The notes under the pieces: model-generated
What the model saw: the letters and a program-made list of their open reading frames with translations, nothing else
Databases searched by the model: none
What the model was told of the DNA's origin: nothing
Source: JAPUME01 sp964605715
GTDB taxonomy: Bacteria; Acidobacteriota; Terriglobia; UBA7540; JAPUME01
Assembly: GCA_964605715.1 (NCBI GenBank)
Contig: CAZSDV010000025.1
Span: forward strand, 1-31,258
Direction: 5' to 3'
Length of the DNA stretch: 31,258 bases
Program-made: the position numbers and the translations under genes
Part shown: in pieces, positions 7,574-15,521 of the stretch
How positions within the stretch are numbered: position 1 is the stretch's first letter
Layout of the letters: each line of letters starts with the position of its first letter

Positions 7574-7729
7574 TTAGTAGAAGTACTCGGCTCCCTCGTG
7601 GGCTGAATACTTCCTTATACCAGTGAAGCGGAAACGAATCAAGCTGTCGACATTTGTGTTGGCCTTCTTCCCCTGCCATTCCATGGTAATGTTTCTGAAG
7701 GCCCACCCTAGATAAAAGTGTATTTTCAT
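7574..7729 (-). CDS. Possible small protein, 51 residues, overlapping the cupin stop
   Basis: An ORF of 51 codons starts with an ATG that overlaps the TGA of the cupin gene (ATGA at 7729-7726), the same coupling used in the 714 and 1940 cassette. The product begins MKIHFYLGWAFRNITMEWQG and ends HEGAEYFY. It has alternating polar and hydrophobic residues with many aromatics, as in a beta-rich protein, and no transmembrane segment. I do not recognise a family. It is short and could be a chance ORF or the end of a decayed gene; the overlap and protein-like composition are the only support. A different-frame ORF of 63 codons in the same place seems less likely because it lacks this coupling. Confidence 0.35.
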   Translation of the reverse strand: MKIHFYLGWAFRNITMEWQGKKANTNVDSLIRFRFTGIRKYSAHEGAEYFY

Positions 7730-8193
7730 GATTCTGCACCGTACAGATCGAATGTTCCGTCTACAAAAAAGAGAACTTCTGTTTCCATGTCAGCAAAAAA
7801 GGGTCCGTGGACATCTTTAGGGGGAGCATACGCGAACGTTCCTGGAAGGTATTCTCGTTCGCGGTCATGCAGTTTTCCATTCAGGAAATAGAGGATATGC
7901 CCACAGGTTTTATGAAAGTGACGTGGTTCACGGTATCCAGCCGGATAACGAACCAGGTTGAAGGCAAAGTTGCGTTCTTTGTTTTCAAATAGTGGTTTTA
8001 TTAGGAGTCCGGGTGGAAATATGTCGTTTACGATTGGGGTCCAGTCTAGTTTTGCAGCGTTCACCAACGTGGCCGTTGGGACTTGTGGGGACCCATGACC
8101 ACGGTCAGCTCCAGCAAGAATCGCACCCATTCCCGAAAGCAGCCCCATCCAGCCTAAGGTGTCCCGGCGGGTAACAATATCCTTATTTTTCAT
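7726..8193 (-). CDS. Tat-exported cupin-domain protein
   Basis: This 155-residue protein starts with a twin-arginine signal (VTRRDTLGWMG, residues 7-17) followed by a hydrophobic stretch and a single cupin domain. The first cupin motif is visible as REPRHFHKTCGHILYFLNG and the second as PKDVHGPF. The His-x-His pair and the later His could bind a metal. Catalytic role is unknown; single-domain cupins include dioxygenases, isomerases and sensors. I chose ATG 8193 because it places the RR motif at the N-terminus; AAGGAAG lies about 12 bases upstream. The upstream in-frame ATGs (to 8334) would bury the signal. It is divergent from the NlpC/P60-like gene, and a possible 51-residue ORF overlaps its stop. 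Confidence 0.75.
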   Translation of the reverse strand: MKNKDIVTRRDTLGWMGLLSGMGAILAGADRGHGSPQVPTATLVNAAKLDWTPIVNDIFPPGLLIKPLFENKERNFAFNLVRYPAGYREPRHFHKTCGHILYFLNGKLHDREREYLPGTFAYAPPKDVHGPFFADMETEVLFFVDGTFDLYGAES

Positions 8194-8372
8194 ATCTCTA
8201 TATCTTCCTTTCTTGATTGTGTTATTCATGTGTCGGCCAAACGACCTTCGCATGGTATCACGGACCGAGTAAATGGGTAGAGGGTCGCTATTGATTCCTT
8301 GAAAAAGAAGGATATCCTTACAGAGAGACATCATGTATTTTTTGTACTGAGTTGCGAGGAGATCCTAGAGAT

Positions 8373-9428
8373 TTGATTACAAAATTCACAGTGGGCTGGC
8401 TTTGGGTCAGTTTTCTCTCTCTAGTGACATTAACGCCTGGCCTTGTGGCCCAAACACCGCAGAAAACTGTTCCCAGTCTGTTGAGTCCTGAACAAGGACG
8501 AGTTGTACTCAGCGTTGCCCGAGATCATAGAGGAAGTGTACGTCGTCGGCCTGATTGTTCTCATCTGGTTCACGAAATTTATCGCCGAGCCGGTTACAGT
8601 TATCCCTACGCCACTTCATTTAGCCTCTATGATGGTATTAGTAATTTTGTGCAGGTAAAAAATCCTCAGCCTGGGGACCTAATTGTCTGGCGAGGACATG
8701 TAGGCATCGTTGTTGATCCTGGGAAGCGGACTTTTTATAGTTCTCTTACATCAGGCCTGCGCATTGACTCTTATGCGTCACAGTATTGGCAAGGACGTGG
8801 TCCAATTAGATATTATCGGTTTGTTCCGGATGTTTCCTTACCAATCCTTGTTGCTGCCACCCCCCCGGAACAGCAAAAGAAAAATGCTTGGCAGTCATCT
8901 GAGTCTGCTATTACATCAGGTCCATTAGGGGCCCTGCCATCACTTACAATTCCTTCAAGTATCTATATCGCAGCTGCTTCCTCAAGACCAACCAGACAAG
9001 AAGTGACTGAAGCACTTTCTAAACTGGTCGATGAAGGAGTAGATCTACTGCGCGCTAATGATCTTACAGCGTTGCGACATAAAATGATTATCTTTGATCG
9101 GTTTCATGTGAAAAGTCTAAATCTGAAAGAGAAAAGAGGTAAGGTTCGGATTCAGATCGATTCGCTTATGACCATCAATGGGAAAAAGATAAAGCTTAAG
9201 CGGCATAAGAAAAAACAACAATGGAAGCTTCGTCGGGATAGTTCTGGCTGGTATGCTCTGAGGCCACGGAATAGAGCGTATGTGCAACGCGAGGTTGCTG
9301 TGCACGTGCTGGCTGAAAAACTTGAACTACTCACCCGAGTGGACCATCCGGTCAGGGACTGGACTAGGCATACTGAGCAGCAAGCACGACTAGCCCACAT
9401 TTTACATTCGCTACTCAGGAGAAGGTGA
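8373..9428 (+). CDS. Exported NlpC/P60-like (CHAP-like) cysteine peptidase with extra C-terminal domain
   Basis: This protein of about 351 residues has a Sec signal peptide (WLWVSFLSLVTL...GLVAQ). A papain-like NlpC/P60 domain follows: the nucleophile is Cys62 in RRPDCSHLVHEIYRRAG, the catalytic His109 is in PGDLIVWRGHVGIVVD, and the downstream TFYSSLTSGLRIDSYAS resembles the end of the fold. Such enzymes cut peptide bonds in cell-wall peptides. The C-terminal 150 residues are basic, with a dense Lys/Arg stretch (INGKKIKLKRHKKKQQWKL) and no family I recognise. No ATG is available; TTG 8373 is preferred because GAGGAG lies 11 bases upstream and the signal then starts normally, while TTG 8352 lacks a ribosome site. 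It is divergent from the cupin gene. Confidence 0.75.
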   Translation: MITKFTVGWLWVSFLSLVTLTPGLVAQTPQKTVPSLLSPEQGRVVLSVARDHRGSVRRRPDCSHLVHEIYRRAGYSYPYATSFSLYDGISNFVQVKNPQPGDLIVWRGHVGIVVDPGKRTFYSSLTSGLRIDSYASQYWQGRGPIRYYRFVPDVSLPILVAATPPEQQKKNAWQSSESAITSGPLGALPSLTIPSSIYIAAASSRPTRQEVTEALSKLVDEGVDLLRANDLTALRHKMIIFDRFHVKSLNLKEKRGKVRIQIDSLMTINGKKIKLKRHKKKQQWKLRRDSSGWYALRPRNRAYVQREVAVHVLAEKLELLTRVDHPVRDWTRHTEQQARLAHILHSLLRRR

Positions 9429-9522
9429 GTCCGACTTCAAGCTAGCTGGTACGCAATTACAAGGTGATAAGGGACGGTTTAGCTATGGAGATAAAACGTC
9501 AACCTGCGACTGGAAGGTCCGG

Positions 9523-9528
9523 TATAAT
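9523..9528 (+). promoter_or_regulatory. Possible -10 box upstream of the isomerase-like gene
   Basis: A perfect TATAAT lies about 76 bases before the ATG at 9605. A poor -35 candidate (GTCAAC, 9498-9503) is 19 bases upstream, so the promoter call rests mainly on the -10 box. Confidence 0.35.
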
Positions 9529-9604
9529 ACAAGCCAATCGGACAATGATTCAGATCAGAGCCTTTGGAGCACACATCATGATCTTGAGAGAGGAGTTTTG
9601 AGCT

Positions 9605-10516
9605 ATGGAAAGGCGTGAATTTTTCAGAAATACACTCGCAGCAGGAAGTGCTGCCACTTTTCCTTGGGGAAGGGGCGCGAAAGGAATGACAAAATATCAC
9701 TTGCGTTATGCGCCTCGGCTTGGGTTCCTCCAGAAGGAGTTAACCATTCCGCAGAGACTGGAGTTGTTTGCCGAGCATGGGTTTGATGCCATAGAATACA
9801 ATGGATTAATGAAACATTCTTTAAGTGAAGTTGAGTCTATGCGTAAAAAGATGGAAGCCCTTGGAATCGAGATGGGGATCTTCGTAGCAAATCCTACCGG
9901 ATCCACAGGTTTTAGGGGGGGGCCAGGAACTGCGGGAATGGTTGATCCAAGTCAACGTAACGACTTTCTTGACTCGATAAAAAAAGCCATTAAATACCAT
10001 GAGGTCATCGGAAATCATTATTGTACGGTCATTACAAGTGTTGCTATCCCAGGGATTCCACGCGGTACCCAACGAATTAACGTTATCGAAGCATTAAGGC
10101 GGGCAGCAGAAATTGTGGAGAAGTATGAATTGACGTTAGTGGTTGAGCCGCTAAACGAATGGGTAGATCATGCTGGTTATTTCCTGGTTCGCTCTGATGA
10201 GGCAGCAGAAATTATGGCATCTGTGAATAGCCCAAAGATCAAGATACTCTTCGACATCTATCATCAACAGATTTCTGAGGGAAACTTGATTAATAATATT
10301 CGGAATCATTATGAGTACATAGGCTATTTTCAGGTTGGTGATGTTCCTGGCCGCAAGGAACCCGGGACGGGAGAGGTGAACTGGAGGAATGTCTTCAAGT
10401 CGATTCATGATCTTGGTTACAAGGGAATCTTGGGTATGGAACATGGCCTTTCAGTAGAGGGCATTGCCGGTTTAGAGAAATGTTTTAATGAATACCGCAA
10501 GGCAGATGCTTGGTAA
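9605..10516 (+). CDS. Tat-exported hydroxypyruvate isomerase-like TIM-barrel protein
   Basis: This 303-residue protein is a sugar-phosphate-isomerase/AP-endonuclease-2 type TIM barrel, closest by motif to hydroxypyruvate isomerase. Visible marks are the barrel start LRYAPRLGFLQ, FDAIEYNG, the catalytic-type Glu in LTLVVEPLNEW, IKILFDIYHQQISEGNL, GDVPGRKEPGTGEVNW and the final LGMEHG. Unlike the classic cytoplasmic enzyme it opens with MERREFFRNTLAAGSA, a Tat signal, as seen in many planctomycete and acidobacterial members. GAGAGGAG precedes the start. A DUF1080 lipoprotein follows after 54 bases, so the pair may process sugars outside the cytoplasm. Xylose-isomerase-like epimerases share this fold, so the substrate is open. 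Confidence 0.82.
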   Translation: MERREFFRNTLAAGSAATFPWGRGAKGMTKYHLRYAPRLGFLQKELTIPQRLELFAEHGFDAIEYNGLMKHSLSEVESMRKKMEALGIEMGIFVANPTGSTGFRGGPGTAGMVDPSQRNDFLDSIKKAIKYHEVIGNHYCTVITSVAIPGIPRGTQRINVIEALRRAAEIVEKYELTLVVEPLNEWVDHAGYFLVRSDEAAEIMASVNSPKIKILFDIYHQQISEGNLINNIRNHYEYIGYFQVGDVPGRKEPGTGEVNWRNVFKSIHDLGYKGILGMEHGLSVEGIAGLEKCFNEYRKADAW

Positions 10517-10570
10517 CGGTAGTTGTAAGTGATATCACCATTGGTAAAAATTCTTCTAAGGAGACGTCTG

Positions 10571-11377
10571 ATGTTTGCGAAATCTATAATGATTTTAGGT
10601 ACTGCAGGCGTTTTAGCGGCGATAACCTCCTTGAGTTGCCAGCGCCCTGATGTTACCGGTTCTATGTCGATGCCTGAAACTGACCAGTGGGATGTGCACG
10701 ATCGTGAACGTCCAAATCCGCCCACCGTTAATCCTGGGGTACCTGGAAATCAAACGGGAAGCGGCCATGCCCCATCTGACGCGGTAGTTCTTTTTGATGG
10801 AACAAATCTTTCTCAGTGGGAATCACAGAAAGATGGGGAAGCAAAGTGGAAAGTGGGAAAAGGATACTTTGAGGTAGCTCCAAAGACAGGTGGTATCAGG
10901 ACCAAGCAAGGATTTGGTGACTGTCAGTTGCACATAGAATGGAGCTCACCTGATCCGGCAAAAGGGAAAGATCAAGACCGAGGCAACAGCGGTATATTCT
11001 TAATGGGCATTTATGAAGTGCAGGTTCTCGACTCATACCAAAGTACGACCTATGCTGATGGTCAAGCCGCAGCTCTTTATGGACAGCACCCACCGCTGGT
11101 TAATGCGTCTCGGCCTCCTGGGCAGTGGCAGAGTTACGATATTATTTTCCGTGGACCACGATTCGACACAAATGGAAATGTTCTTCATAAAGCAAAAGCT
11201 ACAGTTTTCCATAATGGGGTGCTTGTTCAGGAGAATGCTGAATTTACTGGACCTACTACACACAAACGCCGCCCTCCTTACGAGGCACATGCCCCCAAGC
11301 TCCCCATTTCCTTACAGGATCACTCGCATCCAGTACGTTTCCGAAATATCTGGATTCGAGAGCTTGGTTCTGAGTGA
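10571..11377 (+). CDS. DUF1080 lipoprotein (3-keto-disaccharide hydrolase family)
   Basis: The 268-residue protein has a lipoprotein signal (LAAITSLSC, Cys23), a Pro-rich linker, then a DUF1080/PF06439 domain. Signatures are VVLFDGTNLSQWES, WKVGKGYFEV, GDCQLHIEWSSP, the RGNSGIFLMGIYEVQVLDSY core and GQWQSYDIIFRGPRFD, ending with the usual HPVRFRNIWIREL strand. The family has a concanavalin-like beta-sandwich and is named for hydrolysis of 3-keto-glycosides. AAGGAGA precedes ATG 10571; an in-frame ATG at 10529 lacks a ribosome site and would bury the signal. It follows the Tat isomerase-like gene closely, suggesting a joint role. Length is normal. Confidence 0.88.
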   Translation: MFAKSIMILGTAGVLAAITSLSCQRPDVTGSMSMPETDQWDVHDRERPNPPTVNPGVPGNQTGSGHAPSDAVVLFDGTNLSQWESQKDGEAKWKVGKGYFEVAPKTGGIRTKQGFGDCQLHIEWSSPDPAKGKDQDRGNSGIFLMGIYEVQVLDSYQSTTYADGQAAALYGQHPPLVNASRPPGQWQSYDIIFRGPRFDTNGNVLHKAKATVFHNGVLVQENAEFTGPTTHKRRPPYEAHAPKLPISLQDHSHPVRFRNIWIRELGSE

Positions 11378-11470
11378 ATCGAGTTGCAATGTTTTTATTG
11401 TGGGAACAAGGAGCATATTTTTGTAGAGGTATGGACGCAATAAAAGAATGCAATCTAGGTGTCCGTTTGG

Positions 11471-11502
11471 CCCTTTCTGACCAAAACGTCTTATTGAAAG
11501 GG
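11471..11502. terminator. Possible hairpin at the end of the isomerase gene
   Basis: CCCTTTC at 11471-11477 pairs with GAAAGGG at 11496-11502 around an 18-base loop, spanning the isomerase stop. No T-run follows on either strand, so a terminator role is doubtful; it may be a 3'-end stabilising hairpin. Confidence 0.25.
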
Positions 11503-12951
11503 GAGGCGGGGTGAAAATAGCCCGGGGGTTTCTTGGGTGGAGTGGTAAATTTTGAATTCAAGGTAGTTACCCAAGGCTTCCCAGAGGGCGTTACCGACAT
11601 GGCCGTGTGTGATGGCAACATGGTGAGGAAAGTGGTTTAGTAAAACATCACGGTAGAGATGTTGGAGATTCTTGATACGACACCAACCGTAGCCGCCAAA
11701 CGTCACCGCGGGATTATTCTCAATCGCTCCCTGAGCAATTACCGCTTTCCAGGATCCATCTGGATCCTGTGTGACTCTCGAAAGGGTCAGTGGGGACTCT
11801 TTCATGGCAAACTCAACTACTCCCTGAGAGTCTTCGCGCCGGGCGGCTCCGCTTGAGGCGATAATTTCTTGTGTACCTAGTCTTGGCTGAGCTCCTGCAA
11901 ATGTTTTGGGAAACACCCCACAATGCCATATGTTGACCAGCTCATCATCTTCATTGTGAAGATTGTTCCAATCCGCTAGAGTCGCTGGGGTGCCGCTGGC
12001 CAGTAGGCAGGCGTGCATCGACAGAGTTCCAAGAATATCTGCTTCACAGGCACACGGAATGCCTTCGTCGCCGAAACGACTCATTGTTGTGCAGCTGCAG
12101 ATACCTAAATTTGCTTGGATTGAAGTCCAGCATTGAATGGCAAGAGCATCCAGATCATTTTCCTTGCGCCAGCGTCTTAGAAAAACCTCAAACTTGGCGA
12201 TCTTTTGGAGTGCTGTACTTGCGACCGCAGTAGTATCGGCGTATTCACCGATCTGCTTCAGTGCCTTTTTTACATCACCATCATCATCTCTCAATTTTTC
12301 AACAGCAGCAAAGGCTTCCGAAAGATCAAGCACGACAGTGGAGGGCCCGAGTCGTGCCAATTGTTTTTCATCAAACCGGCAAGTCCAGAAAGCTTCAGGG
12401 CGAGCGCCCAGTTGTCCATAGCGAGCATTTTTAATTCCATTTACTACACGGCAAACACGTACGAACCAATCCAAATCTTCCTGGAAGGATTTGTCAGTGG
12501 GGAAACAAATGGGTCGAGGTGATACGCTATAGCGGACTCCGATCTGGCGCAGCGCTTCTCCAATAGAGAGCAGTCCACAGAATGCATCTCTCCGTTGTGT
12601 TTTCATCGTGAGCGTTTCTTCTTCTTGACAACCAAAAATTAGAACCGGTACATCCAGACGGGCTTTTTGAACAGCGATGGCTGCTGCCTGCTCATCTCCA
12701 AAATTCATGGCACCAATCACGATTCCTTGAATACTATTCTTGCGGAAAAGGTCTGCACAGAGATTAGCTTCCTGGATGTTCTCAACACAACCTACCTTGG
12801 TTTCTTGTTCTCCCGGTACGATTACATTAATCCCAACTTTCTCCATTGCTTCGATGGTTTGCTTGCGCATCTTTGCTGCAAGTTGCGCGCTGAAGAACCC
12901 ACGGTTTGCAGGGATAAAACCCAAGGTAACTTTTTTCAGGTTGGCACTCAT
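11491..12951 (-). CDS. L-fucose/L-arabinose isomerase family protein
   Basis: The 486-residue protein belongs to the FucI/AraA fold as the family called L-fucose/L-arabinose isomerase. The likely Mn-binding residues are present: Glu303 in PCACEADILG, Asp327 in ATLADWNN, and His449/451 in VAITHGHVG. The start of the protein (LGFIPANRGFFS) and the SRFGDEGIPCACE region fit the family. It would convert an aldose to its ketose, here probably L-arabinose to L-ribulose, given the AraB and AraD neighbours. Classical AraA is not present in the window. ATG 12951 has GGGAGAG upstream; ATG 12981 is in frame but without that site. It is the last gene of the minus-strand group, 92 bases after the epimerase. 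L-fucose or D-arabinose remain alternative substrates. Confidence 0.82.
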   Translation of the reverse strand: MSANLKKVTLGFIPANRGFFSAQLAAKMRKQTIEAMEKVGINVIVPGEQETKVGCVENIQEANLCADLFRKNSIQGIVIGAMNFGDEQAAAIAVQKARLDVPVLIFGCQEEETLTMKTQRRDAFCGLLSIGEALRQIGVRYSVSPRPICFPTDKSFQEDLDWFVRVCRVVNGIKNARYGQLGARPEAFWTCRFDEKQLARLGPSTVVLDLSEAFAAVEKLRDDDGDVKKALKQIGEYADTTAVASTALQKIAKFEVFLRRWRKENDLDALAIQCWTSIQANLGICSCTTMSRFGDEGIPCACEADILGTLSMHACLLASGTPATLADWNNLHNEDDELVNIWHCGVFPKTFAGAQPRLGTQEIIASSGAARREDSQGVVEFAMKESPLTLSRVTQDPDGSWKAVIAQGAIENNPAVTFGGYGWCRIKNLQHLYRDVLLNHFPHHVAITHGHVGNALWEALGNYLEFKIYHSTQETPGLFSPRLPFQ

Positions 12952-13043
12952 TGCGCTCTCCCATCTAGATTCCATCTGCAAAACGTTTTCAATCTATCCC
13001 GCATGTTTTTAGTAGTAGATATAGGCATTGTAAATTTGACCTG

Positions 13044-13700
13044 CTAATCCCGGTACTGTCCGTATCGTGTGTGATAACGAATATACCATTTCTCTGCTTC
13101 TTCGGGTGGAATGGCCCTTGGTTGACCCACTTGCGTTGCTAGGTGAACTGTTTTTGCAGCATCCTCGACCATGACAGCTGTTTTAAATGTTTCCTTGAGA
13201 GATTCACCCCACACAAAAACTCCATGGTTTCCTAGCAAGATTGCTGGGGCACGGTTTCGGTGCCTAAGGATTGCCTCACCGATGTGCTCTTTTTCATTGT
13301 CCACATATGGTGTGCATGGGATTTCAGCTCCAAATATGTCTGCAATGGCTGTCAGGCACAAGGGGATCGGCTTGTGGCATGCAGCGAAAGCGGTAGCATG
13401 GCAGCTGTGAGTGTGAATTATGGCCCGGACTCCCTTAAGGTTTCTATACAGGTAAAGGTGGTGTGGAAGATCAACACTCGGCTTTAAGTTTGAAGTGATG
13501 ACCTCTCCAGTTTTTAAATTTACTTCCACAAGAACTTGGGGTGTAACTTTATCGTAATCATAGCCCGATGGTTTTATTAGTACTTGCCCGCTCTCAGGAT
13601 CATACGCGCTTGCATTGCCCGCATGCATTGTTACCAGGCCAGCTTTTGGCAATTCTTGGTTTATTTCAGAAACCTCTTTTCTTAATTTCTTCAGATCCAT
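13044..13700 (-). CDS. araD: L-ribulose-5-phosphate 4-epimerase (class II aldolase family)
   Basis: The 218-residue protein is a class II aldolase/epimerase. Zn ligands are His96 and His98 in IIHTHSCHATAF and His159 in LLGNHGVFVWG. The stretch TAIADIFGAEIPCTPYVD and the C-terminus YHTRYGQYRD match AraD/UlaF-type epimerases better than fuculose aldolase. It interconverts L-ribulose 5-phosphate and D-xylulose 5-phosphate, feeding the pentose phosphate pathway. ATG 13700 has GGGGAG at a good distance; ATG 13724 is in frame without one. It lies between ribulokinase and the isomerase on the same strand, as expected for an L-arabinose route. Fuculose-1-phosphate aldolase is the main alternative, less likely beside an AraB-type kinase. 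Confidence 0.85.
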   Translation of the reverse strand: MDLKKLRKEVSEINQELPKAGLVTMHAGNASAYDPESGQVLIKPSGYDYDKVTPQVLVEVNLKTGEVITSNLKPSVDLPHHLYLYRNLKGVRAIIHTHSCHATAFAACHKPIPLCLTAIADIFGAEIPCTPYVDNEKEHIGEAILRHRNRAPAILLGNHGVFVWGESLKETFKTAVMVEDAAKTVHLATQVGQPRAIPPEEAEKWYIRYHTRYGQYRD

Positions 13701-13786
13701 TCCTGTTTCTCCCCTTGCAGCCATTCTAAAAAAATAATATATACTAATTTATCCAGTCGGTTATTTGTTTCCTTGTGAGATACCGG

Positions 13787-15484
13787 CTACCTTTTGCGAA
13801 CCTGGTCTCGAATTAAAATTAGGTCTTTCATAGCCCTCTCAAGGTTGCCTGTGAAACAGGAAGTTCCAAATGCATCGTGCAATGTCCGGTAGATAGTGTA
13901 AAGTTTTTCATAGATCACAGATCGTGTTTTTCTTGGCCTGAATTCCTGGCTCTTTATGCCTGTCATTGAGCGCTGAGCCTCTCTTGTATTTCGATATGCT
14001 CTGCCGACGACAGCCCCGAAAACTGCGGCTCCCAGAGCGCAGGATTCAGATGATCGACTTATTTTCATAGGCCGATTACATACATCGGCGTAGATTTGCA
14101 TTACGAATGGATTTTTCTCAGCGATCCCCCCGCAATTGACGACTTCTTTGACTTTCACGCCGTATTCTTCCAGTCGTCTAATTATTGTCAAAGCTCCAAA
14201 TGCTGTGGCTTCAATCAAGGCTCTATAAATCTCGGGCGCCGTGGTATGCAGGGTTTGTCCAATCAGCAACCCAGATAAAAGAGGATCAACCAGGATTGTC
14301 CGATTCCCATTGTTCCAGTCTAGGGCCATGATGCCACTTTCGCCTGGCTGGAGCTTTTCTCCTTCTTTGGTAAGGCGGTGATGAGAATTTCCGTTTGCGT
14401 ATGTCGATGGGCAAAGTTGAGTTATAAACCAGTTGAAGATATCTCCTACTGCTGATTGACCCGCTTCTAGCCCAATCATACCGGGAATCACGGAACCTGG
14501 AACAATTCCGCAAAGTCCCGGAATATCAGGAATAGATCTCCGTTGCGGAACGGCCATGATGTCACAGGTACTGGTGCCAATTATCTTTACTAGGGTTCCG
14601 GGTTTGACGCCACTTCCAACGGCACCCATATGAGCATCGAATGCACCCACTGCCACAGGAATCCCTGCAGGTAGACCTACTTTCCTCGCAATGTTATTCG
14701 TTAATAGCCCAGCAGTTTGATCTGAAGGAAGCGCCCTTTCGTAAAGCCGATTTCGCAATTCAGCCAATTGTGGCGAAAGACTAGACAGGAATTTCCTGTC
14801 AGGTAGTCCTCCCCATGTATCGGAAAACATTGCTTTGTGTCCTGCAGCACAGATTCCACGAATAATTTTTGAGGGAGCTAGGTTCCCGGTAATGTAGGCG
14901 GGCACGAAGTCAGCCAGCTCAACCCAGGAGTATGCCTCTGAAAACACCTTGGGGGCTACTCGCTGGCAGTGCCAAATTTTAGACCAGAACCACTCAGAAG
15001 AATAAGTTCCCCCACACTTTGATAGGTATGGTACTCCACTCGCTTGAGATTTTTGAGTAATCTCAGCGGCTTCCTCATGCGAGGTATGATCTTTCCATAG
15101 CCAGGCATGGGCGTCCAAATTAGATTTAAATTTTTGTAGCATGCCTAGTGGCGTTCCGTTTTTCGCAATCGGAATTGGCGTGGAGCCGGTGGTGTCAATT
15201 CCAATACCGATAACTCGCGAAGGATGGAAGCCGGCAACCTTACCTGCTTTTTTTAATGCCGACCTTAATGATTTGAAAAACACTTCTATGTAGTCAGATG
15301 GATTTTGTCGGGCAAGGTTTGGGTCCTTATCGTGGAGCATTACACCTGAATCTCCGCTTGGGTAGGTTGATATGGCAGTCGAAATTTCTAGTCCAGAGGA
15401 TACATCGACGATTAATGCTCTAGCACTGTTGGTTCCATAGTCAACTCCGACTGCGAAGGATCGTGTTACAGAAGTTTTTTCCAT
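13787..15484 (-). CDS. araB: Ribulokinase (FGGY family)
   Basis: This 565-residue protein is a full-length FGGY kinase, the length of AraB. The first ATP-binding segment is GVDYGTNSARALIVDV. AraB-type marks are LARQNPSDYIE, WLWKDHTSHEEA, the GGTYSSEWFWSKI loop and ELADFVPAYITG. The second domain has GAFDAHMGAVGSGVKPG, IIGTSTCDIMAV and GLEAGQSAVGDIFNW, and the FGGY-type end is GGIAEKNPFVMQIYADVCNRPM. It phosphorylates L-ribulose with ATP. GGGGAG lies 6 bases before the ATG. The upstream DUF1501 gene stops 37 bases before the start, so the two may share a message with the epimerase and isomerase downstream. A cytoplasmic enzyme with no signal peptide. Confidence 0.93.
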   Translation of the reverse strand: MEKTSVTRSFAVGVDYGTNSARALIVDVSSGLEISTAISTYPSGDSGVMLHDKDPNLARQNPSDYIEVFFKSLRSALKKAGKVAGFHPSRVIGIGIDTTGSTPIPIAKNGTPLGMLQKFKSNLDAHAWLWKDHTSHEEAAEITQKSQASGVPYLSKCGGTYSSEWFWSKIWHCQRVAPKVFSEAYSWVELADFVPAYITGNLAPSKIIRGICAAGHKAMFSDTWGGLPDRKFLSSLSPQLAELRNRLYERALPSDQTAGLLTNNIARKVGLPAGIPVAVGAFDAHMGAVGSGVKPGTLVKIIGTSTCDIMAVPQRRSIPDIPGLCGIVPGSVIPGMIGLEAGQSAVGDIFNWFITQLCPSTYANGNSHHRLTKEGEKLQPGESGIMALDWNNGNRTILVDPLLSGLLIGQTLHTTAPEIYRALIEATAFGALTIIRRLEEYGVKVKEVVNCGGIAEKNPFVMQIYADVCNRPMKISRSSESCALGAAVFGAVVGRAYRNTREAQRSMTGIKSQEFRPRKTRSVIYEKLYTIYRTLHDAFGTSCFTGNLERAMKDLILIRDQVRKR

Positions 15485-15521
15485 GGTTAGCTCCCCTCGA
15501 TGTTGGCTAGCATCCTCAGGC

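Noticed and set aside
9485..9601. A 38-codon ORF just before the Tat isomerase-like gene.
   Set aside because: It contains the TATAAT likely to serve as a promoter, has no family resemblance and is short.
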